Positions 29,948 through 38,750 of a stretch of 64,000 nucleotides of DNA are shown one piece after another. Below the pieces are notes generated by a model, which ran no database searches, was not told the origin of the DNA, and saw only the letters and a list, made by a program, of their open reading frames with translations. The DNA is from Candidatus Obscuribacterales bacterium (GTDB lineage: Bacteria > Cyanobacteriota > Vampirovibrionia > Obscuribacterales > Obscuribacteraceae): positions 310,001 to 374,000 of the forward strand of contig JAIEOQ010000003.1 in the NCBI GenBank assembly GCA_019750335.1, read 5' to 3'. The translations under genes and the position numbers were made by a program. Every line of letters starts with the position of its first letter. The stretch's first letter is position 1.

Positions 29948-29987
29948 CAAGCAAGTGAATCATCTTATTTTGATGTTCACTTGCTTG
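29948..29987. terminator. Bidirectional hairpin terminator candidate between convergent genes
   Basis: caagcaagtgaa (29948-29959) pairs perfectly with ttcacttgcttg (29976-29987), with inner catc/gatg; followed by T-rich sequence (tctttgtgatttt); overlaps the last codons of the 29977 minus-strand gene. Confidence 0.65.
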
Positions 29988-30621
29988 TCTTTGTGATTTT
30001 GTTCGGTGTATCAAGTATGCGCCATAAATACCAGGCAGCAACGCTGCGATAGGGGCGCCAGCATTCACCGGCTTGGAGCAATTCTTTTGGTTTAGGCAAT
30101 TCGTTTAAACCGTAAGCTTTAGCGAAACCTTTGCGTACACCGTAGTCGTTTGTCGGCAACACGTCAGGGCGCCCTAAACGAAAGATCAGCAACATTTGTA
30201 CTGTCCATTCACCGATGCCGCGAACGCTGCTTAATAAACGGATTATTTCTTCATCGGATAAATGGGAAAGTTCGGCAATCTCCGGGATTTCGCCGGCTAA
30301 AGTTTTTGCCGCTAGATCTTTGATTGCAGCAACTTTGGCATAGGATAATCCGGCGCTACGCAGTTCGTCGTCGCTTGCTTTAAGCAATCTTTGCGGAGTC
30401 GGGAATTTACCTTTGCCAAAAGCAGTTTTTACTCGTCCTAAAATAGTGGCGGCGGCTTTGCCTGTAAGCTGCTGGTAAACGATTGATTCAAGCAAAGTCT
30501 CAAAACAGTTTTGCATCTCTTCAACAGCAAGTTTATAAGGACCGACTTGCTCGATTACTTTGGCTAGCAAGGGATCTTGCTTTTGCAGATGAACTAAGGC
30601 TGATTTATGTTTTGTCGCCAT
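29977..30621 (-). CDS. DNA-3-methyladenine glycosylase II (AlkA-like, HhH-GPD)
   Basis: FETLLESIVYQQLTGKAAATILGRV, LLSSVRGIGEWTVQMLLIFRLGRPDVLPTNDYGVRKGF. Confidence 0.9.
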   Translation of the reverse strand: MATKHKSALVHLQKQDPLLAKVIEQVGPYKLAVEEMQNCFETLLESIVYQQLTGKAAATILGRVKTAFGKGKFPTPQRLLKASDDELRSAGLSYAKVAAIKDLAAKTLAGEIPEIAELSHLSDEEIIRLLSSVRGIGEWTVQMLLIFRLGRPDVLPTNDYGVRKGFAKAYGLNELPKPKELLQAGECWRPYRSVAAWYLWRILDTPNKITKTSK

Positions 30622-30678
30622 GATCTTGAAAACTTGAGAGTACAATAGGTCAGTCAGTCAAATTTAACAGGTTTTTCT

Positions 30679-31440
30679 GTGCGCTTGCTAAGCCAGATTA
30701 TTCTTCTTTTGTTTTTTTGCGCTTCGGCTTCAGCGGAGCCTTTTATTTTGCAAGGAAAGGTCGAGCATTCGTCAAAAGTTAATCCGTTGGCCGAAGGTTT
30801 GCGAGCCGGTGATCAATTTCAAGAATCCAAGCTTAAAGAACCACGTTATGCCAGCAGCTGGTTCATGATTCCAGCTTGGTTTGCCGGACAGTTTCAAGTT
30901 GACCAAAATGTAATTACTAAAATTGAAGATTGCCGCAGCGGAAAGATACAACGACCAAATCAACCGGTTACAAGTTACGGGCAAGAGCTGCACGGTTTTC
31001 AAAAAGATGCGCAAAATCAAATTTGGCATTTTTATGTTGAATCAGGTACAAGCAAAAGTGAGCAACTGCGCCAGATTACTTATAACAATATCGATTGGTA
31101 TGGTCCGATACGTATTGATAAAAAACGTGTGATTATGCGGATTATGGCTACATCCCTTTTAGTGGATCGAACTAGCGGAGTGATTGTTGATTCGTTCAGA
31201 AGAGAAGACATCAAAACTTACGAACCTTATGAACCAGGCAAGATCAAAGTTACTTACACCTCCAAAAGTTTTGATTCTTTTGGTCGTCCGCGCGATCTAC
31301 AAGAAGGGATTGCGATTCATAAACAAATAGCCCCGTTTCAAGAAATCGGACTGCTTGATAACGTAGACTATCGCATTTTGTTTCGTGATTATTTATTGAG
31401 CAATAACCGCAAGGAGCTGGTTCCTCAAGCTCTCAGGTAA
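30679..31440 (+). CDS. Secreted hypothetical protein
   Basis: Signal peptide (LLSQIILLLFFCASASAEP); no family recognised. Confidence 0.6.
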   Translation: MRLLSQIILLLFFCASASAEPFILQGKVEHSSKVNPLAEGLRAGDQFQESKLKEPRYASSWFMIPAWFAGQFQVDQNVITKIEDCRSGKIQRPNQPVTSYGQELHGFQKDAQNQIWHFYVESGTSKSEQLRQITYNNIDWYGPIRIDKKRVIMRIMATSLLVDRTSGVIVDSFRREDIKTYEPYEPGKIKVTYTSKSFDSFGRPRDLQEGIAIHKQIAPFQEIGLLDNVDYRILFRDYLLSNNRKELVPQALR

Positions 31441-31490
31441 TAATTTCAGCTTCGTGTATACTTGGAATCCGCATCTGGATCCGTAAGCAC

Positions 31491-32081
31491 ATGTCTCTAC
31501 GTCTTAAATGGGAAACCATCTCCAGCGAGCTGGTTGCTGACTGCAAAGTCTTTTCAGTCAACCGCAATCTCTCTTTTGTGCCTGGTGACGACGGGAATTT
31601 AGGTACCCATGATTTTTATGTAGTTCATCCTCATCACTGGGTGAATGTCATTGCTATTACTGCCGATCACGAAGTTATTTTGGTCCGCCAGTTTCGTCAT
31701 GGTATTGCCGGTTTGACTCTGGAAATTCCTGGCGGCATGGTTGATCCCGAAGATCCTAGCCCCCTTGAGGCTGCTTCACGTGAACTTTTGGAAGAGACTG
31801 GCTATGCGGCTTCCGAGCTGATTCATATCGGGCGCAATCATCCAAATCCGGCAATGCAAAGCAATCATTGCGATACATTTTTAGCTTTGAATGTGCAAAA
31901 GATTCAAAATCCTTCTTTTGATACTACCGAATATATTGAACTGACTTTAGTACCTTTGTCTCAAATAAGCAGTTTGATCTTAAGCGGCAAAATTACTCAT
32001 GCTTTGGTTATTGCTGCTTTTCATTATTTGCAGCTGTATGAGAGCGTTAAGTCAGCGCTTATTTCTCAACCTGGAAAGTAA
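31491..32081 (+). CDS. Nudix hydrolase (ADP-ribose pyrophosphatase-like)
   Basis: LEIPGGMVDPEDPSPLEAASRELLEETGYAASELIHIG (Nudix box GX5EX7REUXEEXGU). Confidence 0.93.
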   Translation: MSLRLKWETISSELVADCKVFSVNRNLSFVPGDDGNLGTHDFYVVHPHHWVNVIAITADHEVILVRQFRHGIAGLTLEIPGGMVDPEDPSPLEAASRELLEETGYAASELIHIGRNHPNPAMQSNHCDTFLALNVQKIQNPSFDTTEYIELTLVPLSQISSLILSGKITHALVIAAFHYLQLYESVKSALISQPGK

Positions 32082-32907
32082 GCTCTACTTTGTTGGCTGA
32101 AGGCGCAATGTTAGTCATAGCAGATGTAGATTGATAATTCTTTTTCGGTACAACTTTTACTTCGCGTGAAAAGAACGATTTAGCGTTATTCACAAGCTCG
32201 CGATATTTTTCCGGTGTCATTTCGGCAGCGCGAAAAGGAGTGCCGGGTACTTGGCTTAAAGCTACTTCCAGCGGCGCTTCTGTGCCTTGGGGATAGGCAT
32301 AAACAAAAATCTTTTCTTTGCCGCCTTTACCTGAAATTTGATAATCAAAAGGACTTTCATTGCCGCCGATATGAACGTTCTCGCCAGCTTTTAGAAAACC
32401 GGATTGTTGATAGTCGTTAGGAAAAATCTGGATCAAAGTGCCTGTGGAATCATAATTAAATACAACGATATTACAATCAGTGTTTGCCGATACATTGATC
32501 GTCATTTTTTCGCCAACTTTATAAACTGGCATTCCACCTTTGCGATCAAGTGTGGCAATTACTGCCGGCATTCCATGAGCGGTAACCACGCTGTGGGATG
32601 CTGGAATAACTGGAGGCGGAACCGGAGAATGTTGTGTTGGTGCGCTTGCCGGTTGTGCTTTGGTCAATATAACCTTGCTTTTGTTTTTAGCAACTTTAAG
32701 CTGTATTTTGGCTTTTGGCGGTACTTTAATTGCTGCGGCTTGAATGCCTGGCACTGCCTGAGGCGGAATTATATTAGTGAAAGAAGCACCCCGTTCTTGA
32801 CCGCCTATTTTATTCGCTTCGGTTTCATTGGCCATGCTCTCCGGGCTTAATAGAGCCAAAAAACAGGCTGCGGCGCCGCAAGTAACATAAAAGCTAAAAC
32901 CGTTCAT
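32059..32907 (-). CDS. Secreted DUF4384-like protein
   Basis: Signal peptide; PVYKVGEKMTINVSANTDCNIVVFNYDSTGTLIQIFPNDYQQSGFLKAGENVHIG matches the DUF4384 pattern. Confidence 0.75.
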   Translation of the reverse strand: MNGFSFYVTCGAAACFLALLSPESMANETEANKIGGQERGASFTNIIPPQAVPGIQAAAIKVPPKAKIQLKVAKNKSKVILTKAQPASAPTQHSPVPPPVIPASHSVVTAHGMPAVIATLDRKGGMPVYKVGEKMTINVSANTDCNIVVFNYDSTGTLIQIFPNDYQQSGFLKAGENVHIGGNESPFDYQISGKGGKEKIFVYAYPQGTEAPLEVALSQVPGTPFRAAEMTPEKYRELVNNAKSFFSREVKVVPKKNYQSTSAMTNIAPSANKVELTFQVEK

Positions 32908-32958
32908 ATTAAAATCCTCAGTTTTGATTGCTATTGGTCTACGGGCTGCTAAAAAAAA

Positions 32959-34236
32959 TTAGGTGGAGCTGCGCGGTGAATCGAAAATGGCATGTAGAAT
33001 CGTCCCTTTCGCTTGCTCCTCAATAGTCTCCAGACGTTTGAGAAAAGTTTTGCCTTTAATCAATAAAGGTTTTCCTTCGCGATCGCCGGCCGGCCAATCT
33101 TCATTTGTCAGCATTGTGTCAGCAATCTCTTTGCCTTGAGCTGAGTTACCGTCAATAGCGATTAAATGCCATTGATCCGGGCTTGGGTTAGCTGTTAATT
33201 TGCTGCGTCCAAAATAGTTGATTGTTCTTGATTCGCCGCCTTTTAAGAAAGGCGAAATGCCGAATTGGGGGTAAAGCACAGCAATATTGTCTTGACGGTC
33301 GATTTGCAGAAGAAAAACATAAGTATTTGAGCCTGGAATCAAATTTACTTCAATATCTTCATTGAGCTTATAACCGTGGATTGGTCGATTTAAGCCAAGA
33401 TGTACCGGCATAATTTTAGGTTGGTCGAAAGACCATTTTTTCAGTAAATCTTGCCCGGCAATTTGATACAGAGCAAAAAGAGTCAATAAAAAACTTAAAA
33501 CAAAAACCAGACCAACTTTTGCTAGCAAATTGCTGTTTAGGGCTGCTTTTTGGGTCTCAGCAATACCGAACTCGCGTAAAGCATCTACCCAGAGAGCCAA
33601 ACGAATTGAGGTCGTCGGCAAATTTAAGCCGGGCAAAGTGGCCGTATCACCGCAATGGATAGCAACAATCGCTCTACCGTCCGTGATAGGCGCACCGGAA
33701 TCCCCAGGCGATAAGGGCAAGTCGTGTAATAAATGAAAGTTGTCATGCTTTCTTAAAAGTCCAAGAAATTTGCCGTTTTGAATGAGAGGCTGAATGGCAG
33801 CGCTTAGTTGTCCTAAATGAGCCGGATAACGCATAGTCCAGAGATCTATGCCGCTTTTCAATGCACTTTCATATGAAAAAGGCAGTGGTTGAGCTGAGTT
33901 CTCAGGAGCTTTTAATTCAGCTTCTAATAAAGCTAAATCGAATTTGACCAACTGGTCCGGTTGACGAACAAAAGCCGGATGCAAACGGATTGTTTTGACC
34001 GGATAAAGATTGCCCGATGCTGGAAATTTGAGAAAAAGTGCCTGGGGCTTTGCCGTTTCGACCACATGACCGCAAGTAATCAAACGTCCGGGAGCGGCCA
34101 GCCAGGCTTGGCCCAGTGTCGTTTCTTTATCGCCCTCTTTGCTTATGACGTTGGCAAGAGAGTGATTAAACCTTGCCGGCTGGTCGATTAGGCGTTCATG
34201 AGTTGGCACAAGAGACCTCATTGCATCGGCAAACAA
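32959..34236 (-). CDS. Trypsin-like serine protease, TM segment, C-terminal DUF4384-like domain
   Basis: RLITCGHVVE (His), FDLALLEAE (Asp), LPLSPGDSGAPITDGRAIVAIHCGD (Ser); TM VGLVFVLSFLLTLFALYQI; then YKLNEDIEVNLIPGSNTYVFLLQIDRQDNIAVLYPQFGISPFLKGGE. Confidence 0.8.
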   Translation of the reverse strand: MFADAMRSLVPTHERLIDQPARFNHSLANVISKEGDKETTLGQAWLAAPGRLITCGHVVETAKPQALFLKFPASGNLYPVKTIRLHPAFVRQPDQLVKFDLALLEAELKAPENSAQPLPFSYESALKSGIDLWTMRYPAHLGQLSAAIQPLIQNGKFLGLLRKHDNFHLLHDLPLSPGDSGAPITDGRAIVAIHCGDTATLPGLNLPTTSIRLALWVDALREFGIAETQKAALNSNLLAKVGLVFVLSFLLTLFALYQIAGQDLLKKWSFDQPKIMPVHLGLNRPIHGYKLNEDIEVNLIPGSNTYVFLLQIDRQDNIAVLYPQFGISPFLKGGESRTINYFGRSKLTANPSPDQWHLIAIDGNSAQGKEIADTMLTNEDWPAGDREGKPLLIKGKTFLKRLETIEEQAKGTILHAIFDSPRSST

Positions 34237-34297
34237 CTATTTTCGCACAGGCCGGTTTGATGCTGTAATATTTTCTCTGGATCCTTTAAGCCGGTGC

Positions 34298-35755
34298 TTG
34301 TTTCAAGAGAGAGCGATGCTTTCAAGTTCAACCGAACTGCGCCAAATTTTTGATTTTGCTCCGGAATGGGAGCAACTGTTAAAAAATTGGGATGGCAAAG
34401 AAAGTACGGCTGCTTGGGACTTTTTGGCTAAAGTCGGCGCTAAAGCAATCTATATGAAAGCTTTGAGTTTAGACAAACAACAAAGCGCTTTTGTACGGCT
34501 GTTGCGGGATCAATATTATTTACCGATGTTCGGCAAAATGCTTTCGGCAAATCAAAATTTGCGTCGTTTTCTCGGACAAAGATATGTAGCTTATGACGAA
34601 CAAAAAAAACATAGTCTCTCTATGTCTGTTGAGTTGGCGGCAAAGCTTGAAGGCGTGCTTTTAAAACAGCTAAGCAACAAAGACGAAAATGGCTTTAAAG
34701 TGCTTTTAGCGCCTTATATTCAGCGTAGCGTACATAACGCTGTGATCGATTACATTCGTTTAGAAACAACCTGGGAACGCTCGACTTTGCAGGATGTTTA
34801 TCTTGATCCCGAGCAAGACGATCCACGTACTAACATAGCTGACGATCAAGCTTATACTCCAGAAACTTTAGTTGCCAGCGCCGAGCAAGTGACTCAGCTC
34901 AATCAATTGCGCCAAGAACTGACAGCTATGTTGAAAGAGCCTAATCTGGCTCAAGAGCCGCTTATTGTGCTTGACTGTATGTTCGGTTTAGGTTTAACGC
35001 CAAGCTCGGTTGTCGGACAAGAGATGACTATGCGTGAGTGTTGCGAGGCTTTAGGTATTGAAGCTGAAACTATGCAACGACGCATCGCTCGCTGCCAGGT
35101 TCTTTTGGATAAGGGCCTGGATATGGTGCGTCAACGTGTTTATAAAAAACTGCCTGGTGTAGCCGAGTGTTGGCGCAAAGGTTTAAATATCAATACAGCA
35201 TCTCGTCGAGAACTTGGCCAATTGCTTGGTTTCACCGAAGGTGAAGTCGAGCGTTTGGTGAAAGGACGCCAATTCAATACAGCTCAAGAGCTGGTTGATA
35301 AAGGTGTGATTAAAGAACCGCGCTTATCTGAAGTGACAGATAGAGGGGCAGTAGCTGTTTTTGTACCGGTTGAGCTAAATTCAGCTTGCGCCAGAGATCT
35401 TGTCGACATACTTGGTTTGTCTAAAGATTTAGCGCAAAAAATTGTTGCGGAAAGACCATTTCTTAGTTTGGCTGATTTAAGCGCAAAAGGCTTGATTGAG
35501 GGCAAAGAGCTAGACAAACTTACTGAGCGTGGCGCTGCACTTAAAATAAGTAATGCGCAAAACAAACGTTTTGATTTGAATAAAGCAACTCTTGAGGAGA
35601 TTCAAGCTTGCGGGCTCGATCAAACAAATGCGACATTTCTTGTTAAGTTCAGGCCTTTTGTCACTTGGTCCGAGCTTGAAGAACTGCTTGGCCCCGAATG
35701 TACCTTTTGGAATGTTTTACGCCAGAAATTTTTTCTCGGTATCGGCTCCTCCTAA
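34298..35755 (+). CDS. Sigma-70-like N-terminal half fused to about three helix-hairpin-helix repeats
   Basis: FKVLLAPYIQRSVHNAVIDYIRLETTWE resembles sigma region 2; TMRECCEALGIEAETMQRRIARCQVLLDKG resembles region 4 HTH; then LNINTASRRELGQLLGFTEGEVERLVKGR, ELNSACARDLVDILGLSKDLAQKIVAERPF, DLNKATLEEIQACGLDQTNATFLVKFRPF (ComEA-like HhH). Confidence 0.65.
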   Translation: MFQERAMLSSSTELRQIFDFAPEWEQLLKNWDGKESTAAWDFLAKVGAKAIYMKALSLDKQQSAFVRLLRDQYYLPMFGKMLSANQNLRRFLGQRYVAYDEQKKHSLSMSVELAAKLEGVLLKQLSNKDENGFKVLLAPYIQRSVHNAVIDYIRLETTWERSTLQDVYLDPEQDDPRTNIADDQAYTPETLVASAEQVTQLNQLRQELTAMLKEPNLAQEPLIVLDCMFGLGLTPSSVVGQEMTMRECCEALGIEAETMQRRIARCQVLLDKGLDMVRQRVYKKLPGVAECWRKGLNINTASRRELGQLLGFTEGEVERLVKGRQFNTAQELVDKGVIKEPRLSEVTDRGAVAVFVPVELNSACARDLVDILGLSKDLAQKIVAERPFLSLADLSAKGLIEGKELDKLTERGAALKISNAQNKRFDLNKATLEEIQACGLDQTNATFLVKFRPFVTWSELEELLGPECTFWNVLRQKFFLGIGSS

Positions 35756-35808
35756 TTTTTTCCCTATCCCTGTTGCTCATTTATGGAAATTGCTTTCGAG
35801 AAAAAAAT

Positions 35809-37020
35809 ATGAACTCTGTTGAAATTACCCCCCAAATGGTTAAGCTGGCCCAAGAACGGTGCCGCTTATCTGGCAGCGATTTGCGTCAAGAGTTAGCTCG
35901 TCAAGTTGTACAAACTGCTGTGCTTAATCTAGATCCGGAAAATGATCTACTGATTGACGAACAAAATGCTTTTAGTAATGACGATCTGCTGGTCGCTGCT
36001 TTTAACGTAAATGACTTGCTGATAAACGACTTGCGTTTTGACATACGTTTTAAAGGCGAAGACGATCGTTGTGCTTTTCCGCGCCATTTATTATTTGGAC
36101 AATATTTAGCTTGCGGCACTTTAGTTGTTCGTTTTAACGGTGATGCCACAGCTGATGTAATTGCTTATCTGCCTTTCAAAGATTGGCAGTTGCAAGATAA
36201 GCATGAGACAAACGAAGAGCGTTTATTATTGCGTCCACGCACGGATAGTCTGGATTTAGACCAAACAATCAAAGCTGCTCTTGCTGATTATAAGCCTGTT
36301 GCTTATCCGGTTTTACCGGTTGTCGGCGCCAAAGAAATAACTGATTTTATTGCTGCTCCGGCTGATTTATCTCTTGCCGATAAACGCACTCTTGTGGAAG
36401 CTGTGCTTACACATCCTCAGTCTTGGCCTTTGCTTAAAGATATTCTTGCTACTTATTCCAAAGCTGCTTTTAAGAAAACTCTTGTTCATGCGGCCAAATG
36501 GAACCAAACTTTGGAAAAACTGGTGCAACTTGTCGAGCCTAAATTTGCCAATCTTTCTAAAGATGATATTCGCAATATTATTGCCGGCACCGGTGAAGTC
36601 TTGGGCAGCCAAGCTCAATCACCTAAGTTTCGTCAGGAATTTTTGCGTCGTTTGACCGAAGTGCAATTAGCAAAAAAACTTAAAGGTGAACAGCTTGTCA
36701 ATGCGACCAAAGCAGCTGAGCAGATAATTGCCGGCAGTTCAGCAAGCGTTACTTTGCAATCTACGGTTAAAAGCAAAACTGTTTTTGATATCGCTATGCT
36801 GGTTAAAAAACAAAGACAAAAATTCCAGCATTTTGTTAGCGCCAGCGCCGAAGAGCTCTCTGCTGCTTTCAGCAAGGCTGCTTTGCAACCGGTTTATGCC
36901 ACCCATAGTCAAGAGAGTAATGAGGGGCTAGAGGCTATTAATGAAGCTCTTGTTTTAATCGACGCTTGCGAAATTGCAACTGAGATAAAAGAGCTTGAGG
37001 CTGATCTTGCACAGCTTTGA
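35809..37020 (+). CDS. Uncharacterised 403-404-aa protein (ORF extends to 35698)
   Basis: MNSVEITPQMVKLAQERCRLSGSDLRQELARQVVQTAVLNL...; same strand, 54 nt after the sigma-like/HhH gene; no family recognised. Confidence 0.65.
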   Translation: MNSVEITPQMVKLAQERCRLSGSDLRQELARQVVQTAVLNLDPENDLLIDEQNAFSNDDLLVAAFNVNDLLINDLRFDIRFKGEDDRCAFPRHLLFGQYLACGTLVVRFNGDATADVIAYLPFKDWQLQDKHETNEERLLLRPRTDSLDLDQTIKAALADYKPVAYPVLPVVGAKEITDFIAAPADLSLADKRTLVEAVLTHPQSWPLLKDILATYSKAAFKKTLVHAAKWNQTLEKLVQLVEPKFANLSKDDIRNIIAGTGEVLGSQAQSPKFRQEFLRRLTEVQLAKKLKGEQLVNATKAAEQIIAGSSASVTLQSTVKSKTVFDIAMLVKKQRQKFQHFVSASAEELSAAFSKAALQPVYATHSQESNEGLEAINEALVLIDACEIATEIKELEADLAQL

Positions 37021-37065
37021 GCAACATCAAGTAAACTCTAAGCAGTCGGTAATTGGAAAGCTCAA

Positions 37066-37671
37066 TTGGATTGTCCAGCTTGCGGTCAAAAAAATGATCA
37101 AGGAATGCAGTTCTGCATTTTTTGCGGTCAAGCTTTATCCGCAGAGGCTGCGCCAGCAGCTAGCGGTTTTTGCTGTCAATCATGCGGTAAAAGCGATCCA
37201 CTAAACGGAAAATATTGTGTTTTTTGTGGCGGGAATATGGCAAACTCGGCTAAACCTGCTGTTGCCATATCTCAATCCTTGCCGGCAGCTAAAGTGACTT
37301 CAAGCGGAAAAGACTTTCTCTTTCTGGCACTGGCACTTATTCTAGGAGCTGGTGCTGCCTTTTTATTATTTCAAACTGCTCTTGTTTCACATTTACAAAA
37401 GAGCTTTGTTCAGCCTTTATGGACTAAAGACGGACTTGTGCTTTATGCTTCCGCGCCGGAAGCGAATCTGTTTATCAAAAGCTTGGATCAAAAAACTTTT
37501 CTCTGCGGCAAAACTGGCAAAGATGGCGCAATCGCGATTAATAATCTCGCGCCTGGCAGTTATAACTTGCAGCTTTCCGGCAAGAATCATCAATATTTGA
37601 GCGAAGATTTTACTGTCGGGCTTGGACAGCCGACAATTCTCGGTTATCCCCAGAGGCTTGAGCTTGAATGA
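37066..37671 (+). CDS. Double zinc-ribbon, single-TM protein with beta-rich (PEGA-like) C-terminus
   Basis: CPACGQKNDQGMQFCIFCG and CQSCGKSDPLNGKYCVFCGG; TM FLFLALALILGAGAAFLLFQTALV; C-terminal LAPGSYNLQLSGKNHQYLSEDFTVGLG; TTG start. Confidence 0.72.
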   Translation: MDCPACGQKNDQGMQFCIFCGQALSAEAAPAASGFCCQSCGKSDPLNGKYCVFCGGNMANSAKPAVAISQSLPAAKVTSSGKDFLFLALALILGAGAAFLLFQTALVSHLQKSFVQPLWTKDGLVLYASAPEANLFIKSLDQKTFLCGKTGKDGAIAINNLAPGSYNLQLSGKNHQYLSEDFTVGLGQPTILGYPQRLELE

Positions 37672-38750
37672 CAGTGGATAAGCTTTTATCTTGTCCTTTA
37701 TGTGGTCTGAATTATCCGGCAAGCGCAAAGTTTTGCGGACAAGATGGCACTTTGTTGTTACCGGCTGTTGGGCTTGAAAATACTAAATCCTGCCCGAAAT
37801 GCAAAAAAGACTATCCTGATTATGTAAAACATTGTCCAGTGGATGGTATTGCACTTGATGCGCCACAAGTTGAATATGTTTCTTTTGAGACTGAAATAAT
37901 CGGCAAAACTGTAGCCGGTAAATACAAAATTGAAAGTCTGCTTGGCGAAGGTGGCATGGCTCAAGTATTTAAAGCCAGACATTTAGGGCTTGATCGTCCG
38001 GTTGTAATCAAGCTTATGCATCGCAATCTTCCTTCCCAAGAAACAGCTTTGAAAAGGTTTGAGCAAGAATGCAAAGTGACGGCAAAAATCGATCATCCAA
38101 ATGTGGTTTCGGTTTTTGATGTCGGTACTTTTGAAGCTAAGCGTCCATATTTGGTAATGGAATTTATTCAAGGTGAATCTTTACGTGACCTAATGGAACG
38201 TGAAAGGTCGCCAGAGATGCAGAATGTTCTTCGGACCATGAGTCAGATTTGTGCCGGACTGCAAGCTGCCCATGCCGAAGGCATAATTCATCGAGATCTC
38301 AAGCCTGAAAATATTATGCTCCGCCAAGATCAGGACAGACCTGATTGGGTGAAGATTGTCGATTTCGGTATTGCTCACTTAAAACAAGGCGGACAACGTC
38401 TGACTAAAACCGGCATCGCCATTGGCACAGTCGACTATATGTCGCCGGAGTATCTTGGCGATAAACCAATAGATCATCGCTCGGACATTTATGCTTTAGG
38501 TGTAATCTTTTTTGAGTTAATTGCCGGGCGCTGTCCTTTTGCTGCTGAAACAAGCGAAGCGATAATGGCTAAGCACTTATTCAGTGAAGCACCGCCGCTT
38601 TCTATGTATCGCCCGGATTTAAAAACCGGATCTATTTTTGACTTAATCGCCAAACGTGCCTTAGAAAAAGTGCCGGAAAAACGTTATCAATCTATTGAAG
38701 CAATGCAACGTGATATCAATGAAGCATTTAAAGAGTGTGATCGCCGCTGA
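37668..38750 (+). CDS. Ser/Thr protein kinase with two N-terminal zinc ribbons
   Basis: CPLCGLNYPASAKFCGQDG, CPKCKKDYPDYVKHCPVDG; LLGEGGMAQVFKARH, VVIKLMH, IIHRDLKPENIMLR, DFGIAHLK, GTVDYMSPEYL; 4-nt overlap with the upstream ORF. Confidence 0.93.
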   Translation: MTVDKLLSCPLCGLNYPASAKFCGQDGTLLLPAVGLENTKSCPKCKKDYPDYVKHCPVDGIALDAPQVEYVSFETEIIGKTVAGKYKIESLLGEGGMAQVFKARHLGLDRPVVIKLMHRNLPSQETALKRFEQECKVTAKIDHPNVVSVFDVGTFEAKRPYLVMEFIQGESLRDLMERERSPEMQNVLRTMSQICAGLQAAHAEGIIHRDLKPENIMLRQDQDRPDWVKIVDFGIAHLKQGGQRLTKTGIAIGTVDYMSPEYLGDKPIDHRSDIYALGVIFFELIAGRCPFAAETSEAIMAKHLFSEAPPLSMYRPDLKTGSIFDLIAKRALEKVPEKRYQSIEAMQRDINEAFKECDRR

